Of a DNA stretch of 51,976 nt, positions 1 to 8,267 are shown piece by piece (within the stretch, counting starts at the first letter, position 1; each line of letters begins with the position of its first letter). The stretch is from assembly GCA_021775495.1 (NCBI GenBank), contig JAJFHT010000060.1, positions 1 through 51,976 of the forward strand, in the 5' to 3' direction. The DNA comes from Hyphomicrobiales bacterium (GTDB taxonomy: Bacteria; Pseudomonadota; Alphaproteobacteria; Rhizobiales; Rhizobiaceae). The position numbers and the translations under genes are program-made. The notes beneath the pieces were generated by a model that was not told the origin of the DNA, did no database searches, and worked only from the letters and a program-made list of their open reading frames with translations.

Positions 1-420
1 AAAATGCTGAAAGAGGGCAATGATCATTTCGAGATCACCAAGACACCGCCCAAAATCGACGTTTGCGACCGCAGGTATGTGTTTAACAGCCTGCCGGTGG
101 AAGGCGAGAAATTCCGTTCGACCGAAATCTGCCCGCCAACAGCTCAACCGGAAAAACTGACGCTCGCCTACCAGGCCAAACAGCGCCAGTTCGATACCGC
201 ATTTGCCAAGGCGATCTCGGAGTTGGAGAGCACCGCGACACCAAAGGCCGAGACCGAGGAAGCGCCGCCGGCCAGCGAGACGCTGGCGCGGCCGCAAACC
301 CCTATTATCACGGGAACGACACCGGATGCAGCGTCACAGCCCGAGGCAACGGCATTGGTTCAGCAGGACATGCCGCCGGCTCAAAAGAAGCGCTGGTGGA
401 AAGTTTTCGGCAAGAACTGA
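1..420 (+). CDS. L,D-transpeptidase (YafK/DpaA-like), C-terminal part, 5' end outside the window
   Basis: The frame is open from the first base, and the only upstream Met is at position 4, inside what looks like conserved sequence. I therefore read it as the 3' part of a gene entering from the left. The start of the visible piece (KMLKEGNDHFEITKTPP, then VCDRRYVF) resembles the segment that follows the catalytic cysteine domain in E. coli YafK (QLKPGYDYFEQTRKPP), from memory. That family (YkuD fold, periplasmic) acts on peptidoglycan crosslinks or on protein anchored to peptidoglycan. The catalytic SHGC-type motif lies outside the window and cannot be checked. The last ~70 residues are rich in Pro, Ala, Thr and Glu and end in a basic tail (KKRWWKVFGKN), probably disordered. 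tusA follows after 6 bp, so the two are probably co-transcribed. An independent 138-residue protein starting at position 4 is the alternative. Confidence 0.55.
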   Translation, partial: KMLKEGNDHFEITKTPPKIDVCDRRYVFNSLPVEGEKFRSTEICPPTAQPEKLTLAYQAKQRQFDTAFAKAISELESTATPKAETEEAPPASETLARPQTPIITGTTPDAASQPEATALVQQDMPPAQKKRWWKVFGKN

Positions 421-426
421 TCGTAG

Positions 427-687
427 ATGCCTTCAGACGCGCCCGACACGATTACAATCTATGATCTGAAAGGGCTGAACTGCCCCCTTCCGGTGTTGAA
501 GGCACGAAGGCGCCTGGCCGACCTGCCTGCCGGCACCCGATTATGGCTTGAGACTACAGACCCGCTGGCAGTGATCGACATTCCGGCATTTTGCCAGGAA
601 AACGGTCATCAGTTGATACGAAGTGAGACTGTTACAGGCGGACACAGATTTCTTGTTGAACGCGGGATGCCGGCGATCAGAAAGTAA
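427..687 (+). CDS. tusA: TusA-family sulfurtransferase / sulfur carrier
   Basis: Small (86 residues) cytoplasmic protein with the TusA/SirA signature near the N-terminus: GLNCPLPVLKAR, with Cys19 followed by Pro20. In the family this cysteine carries a persulfide sulfur passed on from a cysteine desulfurase for tRNA 2-thiolation, molybdopterin synthesis or other sulfur transfer. Length and the fold pattern (a beta strand ending in the CPxP loop, then a helix) fit the family. The ATG lies 6 bp after the preceding stop codon, which points to a shared transcript. The last 11 bp overlap the convergent CobW-type gene. Several TusA paralogues exist in most proteobacteria, so the exact partner (tRNA modification or another acceptor) cannot be read from the sequence. 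Confidence 0.85.
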   Translation: MPSDAPDTITIYDLKGLNCPLPVLKARRRLADLPAGTRLWLETTDPLAVIDIPAFCQENGHQLIRSETVTGGHRFLVERGMPAIRK

Positions 688-1765
688 GCCCGGGCACCGC
701 TAGCGGATTGTCTTCAAGTGCCGCCCGGTCCGGGGTATCGACCGACGGTTTTCCGACAAACGCATCGAACAGCCGGCGCACATAGTCCTCATCCATATCC
801 ATGGTGATCAGAACCAGGCGGGACCGGCGGTCCGGACCTGGCCAGCCAGGCAACCGGCCGGCCGGATGAAACACGCTTTGCACCGCATGAATGACCATCG
901 GACGATCCGGATCTTCGGCAAGTTGGACAATGCCCTTCATCCGCAGTAGACGCTCTCCCTGTCCGGATTGCAGAAGATCGAAGAACGTCTCCAGCGTAGT
1001 CAGCGCAATCGGCCTGTCATGAACAAGACTGAACGATCGGATGCGGTCGTCATGATGTGATTCACCCGCATGGTGATGATGTTTGTCCGGACTTTCGGGA
1101 GCCTTCAGCTTCAGCCAGCGATCGACATCGGCGCTATGTGTTTCCGGATTGTATAGTCCGGTCTCGAACAGCCATTCAGGACTGAATTGCGGATCCTGCG
1201 CATCGACAATATCGGCGCCTGGATTCAGCGCCTCCAGGCGAGGCCGGAGCGATCCGCCGATCTCGCCGGCCTGCACAAGGTCCAGCTTGGTCAACACGAC
1301 ACGGTCTGCCACCGCCACCTGCTTGACGGCTTCCTCGTGCCGGTCAAGGGTGCTGCAACCGTTGACCGCGTCAACCGTTGTGATCACCCCATCCAGGCGT
1401 ACCGCCTGCAACAGCAACGGATGCGCCATGATCGCGTGAAGGATAGGTGCCGGATCGGCAAGACCGGTCGTCTCGACTATGATTCGCCGGAAGGCACTTG
1501 TTTTTCCACTGCGCCGCCGTTCGATCAGATCGACAAGCGTATCGATCAGTTCGCCGCGGATCGTGCAGCAGATGCAGCCATCGGAGAGTTCGACAATTCC
1601 GTCCTCGGCCTGTTCGACCAGCAGGTGATCGATCGCAACTTCGCCAAACTCGTTGATGATAACGGCGGTGTCCTGCAGATTCGGATGCTTCAGCAACCGA
1701 TTGAGCAGCGTTGTCTTGCCCGATCCGAGGAATCCCGTCAGAATCGATACCGGGATCAGCTGCAC
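677..1765 (-). CDS. CobW/YjiA-type metal-chaperone GTPase (G3E family)
   Basis: 362-residue P-loop GTPase of the COG0523 group. Visible motifs are the Walker A GFLGSGKTT (residues 11-19), the family metal site GCICC (63-67), an ETTGLADP switch segment, a TKLD guanine-specificity motif and a His-rich loop (KHHHHAGESHH) before the C-terminal CobW_C domain. Such proteins bind zinc, cobalt or iron and insert or allocate the metal to client enzymes. Which metal applies here cannot be decided, and no Zur-like site was recognised. The start codon is GTG at 1765, preceded by an AAAGG-type ribosome binding site. The gene begins 17 bp after the D,D-carboxypeptidase gene and is probably co-transcribed with it. 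Its 3' end overlaps tusA by 11 bp. Confidence 0.85.
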   Translation of the reverse strand: MQLIPVSILTGFLGSGKTTLLNRLLKHPNLQDTAVIINEFGEVAIDHLLVEQAEDGIVELSDGCICCTIRGELIDTLVDLIERRRSGKTSAFRRIIVETTGLADPAPILHAIMAHPLLLQAVRLDGVITTVDAVNGCSTLDRHEEAVKQVAVADRVVLTKLDLVQAGEIGGSLRPRLEALNPGADIVDAQDPQFSPEWLFETGLYNPETHSADVDRWLKLKAPESPDKHHHHAGESHHDDRIRSFSLVHDRPIALTTLETFFDLLQSGQGERLLRMKGIVQLAEDPDRPMVIHAVQSVFHPAGRLPGWPGPDRRSRLVLITMDMDEDYVRRLFDAFVGKPSVDTPDRAALEDNPLAVPGLTF

Positions 1766-1782
1766 GATACGCGGCCTTTCAT

Positions 1783-3030
1783 CTATGGTTTCGCGCTGCC
1801 GTCGGATTCGGCAGGTTTTTCCGACAGTTTTTCCATCTTCGCCGGAACAGGGCTCACCGGCTTGGCGGCGGGTACCTTGATATCGAACTCGGTCTGCTGT
1901 GCGTCTGCATCCCCTGTGGACCGTACCGCTTCGGTATGCGCTTCGACGGCCGGAGCAATATCCGGACGCGGCGTCGGGACCGGAACATCGGCATAAAAGA
2001 CCGCTTTACCAGCGGGACCGGTCGCACCGCCAAGTCCGACCCGGACTGTTTTCGGCGCCCGGTTCATCGGCCGGATATGTGAGGACCGGATGACCATTTT
2101 GCCCTTCTTGTCGCGCGCCTTGCGACGCGCCTTGCGCGCCTCTGCGGTGCAAATCTTCGACCGGATATCCATGACTTTGTTGCGGCCGCTGCCATAGGGC
2201 TTCAGATTTTTGAGCGTGGGGGACGAAAAACCGGTTCTCTTGAAACCATTGACCAGAAGTTTGGCCGCCTTTTCGGCCCGTATCTCTGGAGACGTCGCGC
2301 CAAGCACCACTGCCACAAGGGTTCGGTTCTTGCGGGTCGCAGAAGCAATGAGATTGAATCCGGAGGCACAGATAAAACCGGTTTTCATTCCATCGGCGCC
2401 GGAAAAGCGGCCGAGCAGCAGGTTGTATGAACGAAGAGTTCTTTTGCCGGCCTTTATGGCCTCGGTGGCAAAATAACTTCTGTACTGCGGGAACTCGCGG
2501 CGGATTGCGGCTGTCAGAACCGCCAGATCGCGGGCGGTTGAGTACATTCTCTTGTCGGGCAGGCCGTTTGGATTTGCGAATCTGGTACCGGTCATGCCGA
2601 GTCTTCGGGCTTCCGAATTCATCAATGCGACGAATTGCTCTTCGGTGCCGGAAATGGTTTCGCCCACCGCTACGGACACATCATTGGCCGATTTGACCAT
2701 CATCATCTTGATGGCATTATCCAGGGTCATGGCCGAGCCAATTTTGTAACCCATCTTGCTTGGTGGTTCGGACGCGGCATTGCGTGACATGCGAACCGGG
2801 GATTTCATCGTCAGTTCACCGGACTTGACGGCACGAAACGCCAGATAGCCGGTCATCAGTTTGGTCAGGGATGCCGGATACCAGCGTTGAAACGCATCCT
2901 GATGTGACAGCACCTTGCCGCTCTTGACATCAATGACCACCGACGGGCCCGCCAGGACCGGTGCCGTCGGCACTGTCAAGATGATCAGAACGGCAAGCAA
3001 GACCCGCCAATTCATCAAACTGTTCCGCAT
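1783..3030 (-). CDS. Periplasmic D-alanyl-D-alanine carboxypeptidase (peptidase S11 / PBP5-6 type)
   Basis: Serine carboxypeptidase that trims the terminal D-Ala of peptidoglycan pentapeptides. It starts with a signal peptide (hydrophobic residues ~8-26, AGP cleavage region). The three catalytic motifs are present and in order: SxxK as SLTK (Ser54, Lys57), SxN as SAN (114-116) and KTG (216-218). The catalytic domain ends near residue 265. Beyond it lies a basic segment with many Arg and Lys residues (about 285-320) and then a Pro/Ala/Glu-rich, probably disordered tail to residue 415. I see no clear PBP5-like membrane-anchoring amphipathic helix and no SPOR domain. The ATG at 3030 gives an intact signal peptide. 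It is upstream of, and probably co-transcribed with, the CobW-type GTPase. A 27-bp palindrome lies about 70 bp upstream. Confidence 0.88.
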   Translation of the reverse strand: MRNSLMNWRVLLAVLIILTVPTAPVLAGPSVVIDVKSGKVLSHQDAFQRWYPASLTKLMTGYLAFRAVKSGELTMKSPVRMSRNAASEPPSKMGYKIGSAMTLDNAIKMMMVKSANDVSVAVGETISGTEEQFVALMNSEARRLGMTGTRFANPNGLPDKRMYSTARDLAVLTAAIRREFPQYRSYFATEAIKAGKRTLRSYNLLLGRFSGADGMKTGFICASGFNLIASATRKNRTLVAVVLGATSPEIRAEKAAKLLVNGFKRTGFSSPTLKNLKPYGSGRNKVMDIRSKICTAEARKARRKARDKKGKMVIRSSHIRPMNRAPKTVRVGLGGATGPAGKAVFYADVPVPTPRPDIAPAVEAHTEAVRSTGDADAQQTEFDIKVPAAKPVSPVPAKMEKLSEKPAESDGSAKP

Positions 3031-3099
3031 AAAAAACCCCGAAAATCATCCGCCGATGCAATGACTGACATCTGCGATCCTGCCCACTGGCCGACATCG

Positions 3100-3126
3100 G
3101 ACCGGTTCTTGTTTCAAGAACCGGTC
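3100..3126. repeat. Near-perfect palindrome (12-bp arms, 3-bp loop) in the dac/amidohydrolase divergent region
   Basis: The left arm GACCGGTTCTTG (3100-3111) is exactly complementary to the right arm (3115-3126), with TTT between. It lies 70 bp upstream of the D,D-carboxypeptidase start (minus strand) and 118 bp upstream of the amidohydrolase start (plus strand). No T-tract follows on either strand, so a terminator is unlikely. An operator for a dimeric regulator, or a hairpin in the 5' leader of the plus-strand gene, is possible. The structure is directly visible; any function is inference. Confidence 0.6.
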
Positions 3127-3243
3127 ACACCAGATATAGTCCTATCCCATCTAGTGCGGTTAAGGCAAAGTGCCAGCCGCCCCTTCCTGCGGAAAACTCA
3201 CTACTTCATCCGCATCCCGATCAACAAAGCGAGAGTTCCAACC

Positions 3244-4407
3244 ATGCCAGTCCTTAACCGCGCCGCCGAATTGCAAGAAGAAATCACTGAATGGCGCCGA
3301 CACATCCACCAAAATCCCGAGCTGTTGTTCGACGTTCATCAGACCGCGGCATTTGTGGAAAGCAAGCTCAAGGAATTTGGCTGCGATGAGGTCGTCACCG
3401 GACTTGGACGCACCGGCGTTGTCGGAATCATCAGGGGAAACGGTGGCGATGGAACAACCATCGGGCTTCGAGCCGATATGGATGCATTACCGATCACCGA
3501 AACAAGCGGTGTCCCGCACGCGTCGGTGACGGCCGGAAAAATGCATGCATGCGGCCATGACGGCCACACTGCCATGTTGCTTGGTGCGGCCAAATATCTT
3601 GCCGAGACTCGCAATTTCAGCGGCAGCGTGGCGGTGATCTTCCAGCCTGCCGAGGAAGGCGGCGGCGGCGGCAACGAGATGGTCAAAGACGGCATGATGG
3701 AGCGTTTCGGCATCGAAAAAGTCTTCGGCATGCACAACATGCCAGGCTTGCCGGTCGGTGCCTTTGCCACCCGCTCAGGCGCCATCATGGCAGGTACAGC
3801 GGAGTTCACCATCACCATCACTGGCAAGGGCGGCCATGCCGCCATGCCCAACACGACAATCGATCCGATCGTCATCACCAGTCACATCGTCACCGGATTG
3901 CAGACGATCGCGTCACGCAATCTCGATCCGGTCCAGTCGCTGGTGATTTCGGTGACCAAATTTCACGCCGGCGACGCCTACAATGTCATTCCCGAAACGG
4001 CGGAAATCGCCGGCACCGTGCGGACATTGAAGGCGGAGGTCGCCGAGCAGGCCGAACAGCGTATCCGCGAACTGGTCGAGGGTATTGCCGTGGCCCATGG
4101 GGCCACGGCCGCCATCAAATATGATGTCAATTACCCGGTAACCTACAACCACGCCGAAGAGACCGAATTCGCAACCGGTATCGCACGCGACATTGCCGGC
4201 GACGCACAGGTGGAGGGATCGGTCAATCCGGTCATGGGCGGCGAGGATTTTTCCTACATGCTGGAAGCCCGTCCGGGTTCATTCATCTTCATCGGCAATG
4301 GCGATACCGCAAACCTGCATCACCCGAAATATGACTTCAACGACGAGATCATCCCGCACGGCGTCAGTTACTGGGTCAAACTGGCCGAGACTGCGCTGGT
4401 GCGCTGA
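3244..4407 (+). CDS. M20-family amidohydrolase (HipO/AbgA-like N-acyl-amino-acid hydrolase)
   Basis: 387-residue cytoplasmic zinc/manganese peptidase of the M20D subgroup (hippurate hydrolase, IAA-amino-acid hydrolase and N-acetyldiaminopimelate deacetylase relatives). It shows the metal-site motifs GLRADMDALP, MHACGHDGH and FQPAEEGG in order, then the small dimerisation domain (from about AEFTITITGKGGHAAMP) and a C-terminal MGGEDFSYM segment with a metal-site glutamate. The open frame extends upstream to 3061, but that extension has no conserved sequence and crosses the palindrome. The ATG at 3244 (MPVLNRAAELQEEI) matches the usual family N-terminus and length. The substrate cannot be specified. 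The gene stands alone on the plus strand, and its stop codon abuts the terminator of the convergent chemoreceptor gene. Confidence 0.87.
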   Translation: MPVLNRAAELQEEITEWRRHIHQNPELLFDVHQTAAFVESKLKEFGCDEVVTGLGRTGVVGIIRGNGGDGTTIGLRADMDALPITETSGVPHASVTAGKMHACGHDGHTAMLLGAAKYLAETRNFSGSVAVIFQPAEEGGGGGNEMVKDGMMERFGIEKVFGMHNMPGLPVGAFATRSGAIMAGTAEFTITITGKGGHAAMPNTTIDPIVITSHIVTGLQTIASRNLDPVQSLVISVTKFHAGDAYNVIPETAEIAGTVRTLKAEVAEQAEQRIRELVEGIAVAHGATAAIKYDVNYPVTYNHAEETEFATGIARDIAGDAQVEGSVNPVMGGEDFSYMLEARPGSFIFIGNGDTANLHHPKYDFNDEIIPHGVSYWVKLAETALVR

Positions 4408-4442
4408 AAAAAAACCTGCCGCAGGTCGCCCCGGCGGCAGGT
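4406..4442 (-). terminator. Rho-independent terminator of the chemoreceptor gene
   Basis: Arms 4414-4421 and 4435-4442 (ACCTGCCG and its complement) form an 8-bp GC-rich stem. Read on the minus strand the stem is followed directly by an eight-T run (complement of 4407-4414). It lies just past the chemoreceptor stop codon at 4490. The T-run overlaps the last bases of the convergent amidohydrolase gene. Confidence 0.85.
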
Positions 4443-4489
4443 CTCTGATATTTCGGTCGTCAGGCTTCACATTTAAGCCTGCCTAAATC

Positions 4490-6877
4490 TCAGAATTCCT
4501 CCCAATCGTCATTCGCAACCGCGGCAGCCGGTGCAGCCCCGCTAGCAGCCCCACCAAATGCCGACTTGACGGCACTGACCATTTTGCGCGCCGGCGAGGG
4601 AATTGTCGCGGTATCCCTGTCGACCGGCCTTGGCGCCGGCCGGTCGTTGCCGGCGAGCTTGAACTCGCCGACCATCATCGACAGGCCGTCAACATCTTCC
4701 GCCAGGCGGTGCGTGACGGCCGTTGTTTCCTCGACCATTGCGGCATTCTTCTGGGTCACCTGGTCCATTTGATTGACCGCCGTGGTTACCTCCTGAATAC
4801 CGATCAGCTGTTCCCTGGCGGCAGTTGATATGGATCCGATCTTTTCGTCCACATCGGTCACCTGTGTGGATATTTGATCCAGTGCCTTACCGGTTTCCCT
4901 GACCAACGCCACTCCGTTGCTCACCTCCGTGCTGGACTTGCTGATCAGTTCCTTGATTTCTTTGGCCGCCACTGCAGCGCGCTGGGCAAGTTCCCGGACT
5001 TCCTGTGCCACGACAGCAAAGCCCTTGCCGGCCTCACCGGCCCGCGCCGCTTCAACGCCGGCATTCAAGGCAAGAAGATTTGTCTGGAACGCAATGTCGT
5101 CGATCACATTGGTTTTCGCGGCTATTTCATCAGAAGCTGCCTCGATGCCCTCCATGGCCTTGACCGCATTGGCAACAACGGAACTGGATTTTTCGGATTC
5201 CGACCTCGCCAGTTGTGCCATGTCAGCGGCTTCGGTGGCCGCGTCAGATGTTTCCTTCACGGTCGCACTGATCTGTTCAAGCGCGGCGGAGGTTTCTTCG
5301 AGCGACGCGGCTTGTTGTTCGGTGCGGCCTGAAAGATCGTCGGCCGCGACGCGCATTTCCTTTGAATTGGAATCGATCGACCCGGTGTTCTCTCTGATCT
5401 TCAGCATCGTCGACTGCAGCCGTTGCACGGAGGCATTGAAATCAACACGCAACCGATCGAGACTGTCCATGAACTGCTCTTTCAGCTCGATCGTCAGATC
5501 GCCTTCCGAAAGCCGGGTCAGGCCGTTGGCAAGAGCATCGACTGCCGCCTGCATTTGCCGCGCTTCCTCAGCTTTCGCCGCATCCCGTTCGGCCCGCTCA
5601 CGTTCCGACATGGAGCGGTTGGCTTCGTTTTCCTGCTCAAGCTTTTCCTTTTCGATCGCTGCTTCCTGGAACACCGCGACGGACGCGACCATGGCGCCGA
5701 TTTCATCGTTGCGATCTGTGTCATTCAACTCGAGATTGGTGTCACCCTTGGCCAGTTTGGCCATGCTGTCGACGATCCCGGAAATCGGCCGGGTGATCGT
5801 TCGCGAAAACCAGATCGACGCCGCCAGCGCCGCCAGAAGCAGGGCAAGGGCGATGGACAGAACCGTATTGCGCATGGATGTGACACCGGCGAGCGCTTCT
5901 CCGCGGTCAATGAGAGCGGCAATGACCCAGTCGGAGCCGCGAAAATTCACGCGGACCATGGCGGTTGAACTCGTCAGGTCACGATATCCGGTCATATCAC
6001 CGGTGAGGATCGTTTCGCCGGTTGCGGCCTTCACCATATCAGAGGACATTTTGACCTTGAGGGTGTCATCACCGTCGATCTTCTGCGAGTCCGAGATCAA
6101 ATACCCGTCCTTACGCAACAAAACGGTTTCTCCGGATGCACCGAGGCCAGTCGTATTGCCCATGATCTTGGCAATTGTATCGCTCGGCATCTGCAGCACA
6201 AGTGCGCCGATGGCCTGGCCGTTCCGGACAACCGCTTTGCCGATAAAGGCCGCCGGAGCATCCGCTGAAGGGCCATATGGACGGTAGTCTTTCAGGACAA
6301 TCTTGTTTGCATCCTTGGCCGATGTGATGTCACGAAAAATCACGCCAAGATCGCTGTCGCGCCATTCACCATTTTTCAGGTTTGTCGCATAGTCGAGTTC
6401 CTTGAAAACGCTGTAGATAATATTCCCATCCGTATCAATCAGGAACAGGTCATAATACCCCTCCTCCAGAATCTTGTTCCTGAAGTTGGTATGATATTTG
6501 GAGTGCACATCGTCGTAATGATCGACGGATGCGGTATCCAGCAGGTGCTTTTTTCCGTTCGGATGCGGATTGTTCTTGATGTATCTGGATTGCAATTCGT
6601 CGAGCTGATTTCCGCCCAGCAAACGCCAGCTTGAGGAAAACTCATCCACCGCCCGCAATGTGTTGGTATCGGCCGAAATCAGTTTGAGGTCGGTTTCGAT
6701 ATTGCCAAGATAGGACTCAATCTGGTTTCTGCGACCGTCGGCGACGGCCTCAAGTTTTTCGTACGACTGTTGTTCGATAGCGCTCGAACCAATCATGAGC
6801 GCAGCAATGCTGGCACCCCCGATCGAAAGAACGGTCAAAATTGCTGCGGCAAGCGGAAGTTTACGTGAAATGAGCAT
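4490..6877 (-). CDS. Methyl-accepting chemotaxis protein with a periplasmic Cache-type sensor
   Basis: 795-residue transmembrane chemoreceptor. Order: TM1 (about residues 7-30), a large periplasmic sensor (about 35-330, dCache-like, with the [17 protein letters not shown] segment typical of Cache folds), TM2 (about 335-360), HAMP (starting RTITRPISG), a second HAMP-like or coiled segment, and a long cytoplasmic signalling domain with the conserved hairpin tip around [21 protein letters not shown]. The last residues, DDWEEF, resemble the C-terminal CheR/CheB-docking pentapeptide of high-abundance receptors. I chose the ATG at 6877 over the one at 6949 because TM1 follows at once and a GGGGGCG ribosome binding site lies upstream; the longer frame adds a non-conserved leader. 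No che genes are nearby, so it is an orphan receptor. The ligand is unknown. Confidence 0.92.
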   Translation of the reverse strand: MLISRKLPLAAAILTVLSIGGASIAALMIGSSAIEQQSYEKLEAVADGRRNQIESYLGNIETDLKLISADTNTLRAVDEFSSSWRLLGGNQLDELQSRYIKNNPHPNGKKHLLDTASVDHYDDVHSKYHTNFRNKILEEGYYDLFLIDTDGNIIYSVFKELDYATNLKNGEWRDSDLGVIFRDITSAKDANKIVLKDYRPYGPSADAPAAFIGKAVVRNGQAIGALVLQMPSDTIAKIMGNTTGLGASGETVLLRKDGYLISDSQKIDGDDTLKVKMSSDMVKAATGETILTGDMTGYRDLTSSTAMVRVNFRGSDWVIAALIDRGEALAGVTSMRNTVLSIALALLLAALAASIWFSRTITRPISGIVDSMAKLAKGDTNLELNDTDRNDEIGAMVASVAVFQEAAIEKEKLEQENEANRSMSERERAERDAAKAEEARQMQAAVDALANGLTRLSEGDLTIELKEQFMDSLDRLRVDFNASVQRLQSTMLKIRENTGSIDSNSKEMRVAADDLSGRTEQQAASLEETSAALEQISATVKETSDAATEAADMAQLARSESEKSSSVVANAVKAMEGIEAASDEIAAKTNVIDDIAFQTNLLALNAGVEAARAGEAGKGFAVVAQEVRELAQRAAVAAKEIKELISKSSTEVSNGVALVRETGKALDQISTQVTDVDEKIGSISTAAREQLIGIQEVTTAVNQMDQVTQKNAAMVEETTAVTHRLAEDVDGLSMMVGEFKLAGNDRPAPRPVDRDTATIPSPARKMVSAVKSAFGGAASGAAPAAAVANDDWEEF

Positions 6878-7343
6878 GTGAAATCGCCCCCAAGGAAACC
6901 GATACAAAACATGCCTGAAAAGGCAACAATTGAGCGCATCATGCGACATCGGCTCAACAACCGAAGCAATTGCCTGCCGAAGAAATAGGCAAATTCAGAA
7001 AACAAATTGTTAAAGTCCCATTTTTTATACGCAGCACACTCCCATTAAACGGAATTACACAAAACTCGAAAAAACTTAATTTTTTCAATATATTACAAGG
7101 TATCATCGACACTCAGTCAGGTCCCTCAACACAAATTTTGGACATCAAACATTACCGTTACGCAACATTTTGTATCCATAAAGGATTTTCACAACATGCA
7201 TTGGTTGAATTCAGCGGCAATCGGCCAGCGGATTTCAATTCCAGGGAGCAAACGGCGAAATCTCCCGCAATACACCCTGTCGGCAGTCGTGAAACCATTC
7301 TTGGTCATTGAAATTTTGCCGGGCTTTGTTATCAGAAGCAGCA
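6878..7343. other. AT-rich intergenic region upstream of the chemoreceptor gene
   Basis: About 466 bp between the chemoreceptor start and tRNA-Arg. The part from 7000 to 7200 is clearly richer in A and T than the surroundings and must hold the chemoreceptor promoter on the minus strand. I could not pick a convincing -35/-10 pair or a CtrA box. An open frame on the plus strand (6970-7311) starts with TTG, lacks a ribosome binding site and has no recognisable similarity, so I see no gene here. Confidence 0.5.
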
Positions 7344-7420
7344 GGTCCCGTAGCTCAGCAGGATAGAGCACCAGATTCCTAATCTGGGGGTCACAGGTTC
7401 GAATCCTGTCGGGATCGCCA
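7344..7420 (+). tRNA. tRNA-Arg (anticodon CCU)
   Basis: 77 nt including an encoded CCA end (7418-7420). The acceptor stem GGTCCCG (7344-7350) pairs with CGGGATC (7410-7416). The anticodon stem CCAGA/TCTGG (7371-7375, 7383-7387) encloses the loop TTCCTAA with anticodon CCT at 7378-7380. The T-arm carries GGTTCGAATCC. It reads AGG codons. No integrase or attachment-site duplication was seen next to it. Confidence 0.96.
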
Positions 7421-7727
7421 TTCCTCAAAGGGTCCGTTCTGGACACATAGGTGGCTATGTTTCGAGCTCGGCTCGACATCCGGCGGCAACTGAAACTACT
7501 TACTTCAACGGAACACAGGTTCACCATCGTTTTGCGGCTGCCGTTCAGCATTCATAAACCCTTTTCCTCCACCATTTATAAAGGGATTGTGGGCAGGCGA
7601 TCCTGGTCAGGCGGATCGACTGGGCGCCGGGAACTGAGGATAATTACCTGCCAAATCCATCAAGACTCCTGTTCAGCCGGATTTGCGAATTTTCGGCGTG
7701 ACGGAACCGTCCTTCCGGAGAAGCCGC
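7421..7727. other. Intergenic region between tRNA-Arg and the pruR-like gene
   Basis: 307 bp without a convincing gene. It should contain the promoter of the pruR-dcpA-like operon. A loose inverted repeat (CCCTTT ... AAAGGG, about 7560-7587) is visible but weak. Open frames crossing this stretch are antisense to the tRNA or to the following genes. Confidence 0.4.
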
Positions 7728-8261
7728 ATGTATTCCAACTTCCTGATGCCGCTTTCTCGTCTGCCACGGCTGCTTCTGCTGGCAGCATCGCTGTTCGCCG
7801 TCTGCACAGGACCGTCCGGCGCAATGGAACAGTTGCAAAATCCGCCCAGCGCCACCGGACCGGCATTCATCATCGTCAACGGCTCCCGGGAGATGCAGAT
7901 TGATCTGGCGCGGCTCAGCACGCTGCCGCAATACCGGCTGGTCACCAACAGCCCTTGGGAAAAGGGACAACAGGAATTCGAGGGCGTGCTTTTTCGCGAT
8001 GTCTTGGCCCTCATGCAACTGGAAGACGCCGATGCCGTTCTGGTCCGGGCGATCGACAACTACGCCCAGCGCATTCCACGGCAGGACTGGGTCGATTTTC
8101 CCGCCCTGCTGGCACTGCGCAGCAGCGGTGCTTTTCTGACTCGCAGGGACCAGGGACCGGCCCGATTGGTCTATCCGGTGCTGGACTACCCCGAGTTGGA
8201 CAACCCGGTCCACAGGAACCGATGGGTCTGGCTCATCAAGTCGATCGAGCGGGCCAAGTAG
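7728..8261 (+). CDS. pruR: Periplasmic PruR-like pterin-binding protein (molybdopterin-oxidoreductase-like fold)
   Basis: 177 residues with an N-terminal signal peptide (hydrophobic stretch ~12-27). The rest resembles a shortened sulfite-oxidase/molybdopterin-binding domain: GVLFRDVLALM, then VRAIDNYAQRIP, then GPARLVYP and a closing RWVWLIKSIE. In Agrobacterium such a protein, PruR, binds a monapterin-type pterin in the periplasm and acts on the partner GGDEF-EAL protein DcpA to favour c-di-GMP breakdown (established for that system). Here the next gene, 6 bp downstream, is exactly such a GGDEF-EAL protein with a periplasmic domain, which supports the assignment. I chose the ATG at 7728 because CCGGAG lies 8 bp upstream and the signal peptide is then intact; the frame could start at 7683. 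Pterin binding is inferred. Confidence 0.75.
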   Translation: MYSNFLMPLSRLPRLLLLAASLFAVCTGPSGAMEQLQNPPSATGPAFIIVNGSREMQIDLARLSTLPQYRLVTNSPWEKGQQEFEGVLFRDVLALMQLEDADAVLVRAIDNYAQRIPRQDWVDFPALLALRSSGAFLTRRDQGPARLVYPVLDYPELDNPVHRNRWVWLIKSIERAK

Positions 8262-8267
8262 CGTTCA

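Noticed and set aside
4917-6287. Open frame of 456 codons antisense to the chemoreceptor gene
   Set aside because: Ser/Ala-rich translation without domains. The chemoreceptor on the other strand has unmistakable HAMP and signalling motifs.
6970-7311. Open frame of 113 codons in the AT-rich region upstream of the chemoreceptor gene
   Set aside because: TTG start, no ribosome binding site and no domain resemblance; it runs into the region just before the tRNA.
7189-7551. Open frame of 120 codons on the minus strand containing RIRTCDPQIRN and LYPAELR
   Set aside because: This is the well-known false protein produced by reading a tRNA-Arg gene on the opposite strand; the tRNA at 7344-7420 explains it.
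7344-7727. Possible genomic-island attachment site at the tRNA-Arg 3' end
   Set aside because: No integrase, no duplicated tRNA 3' end and no change in gene style downstream.
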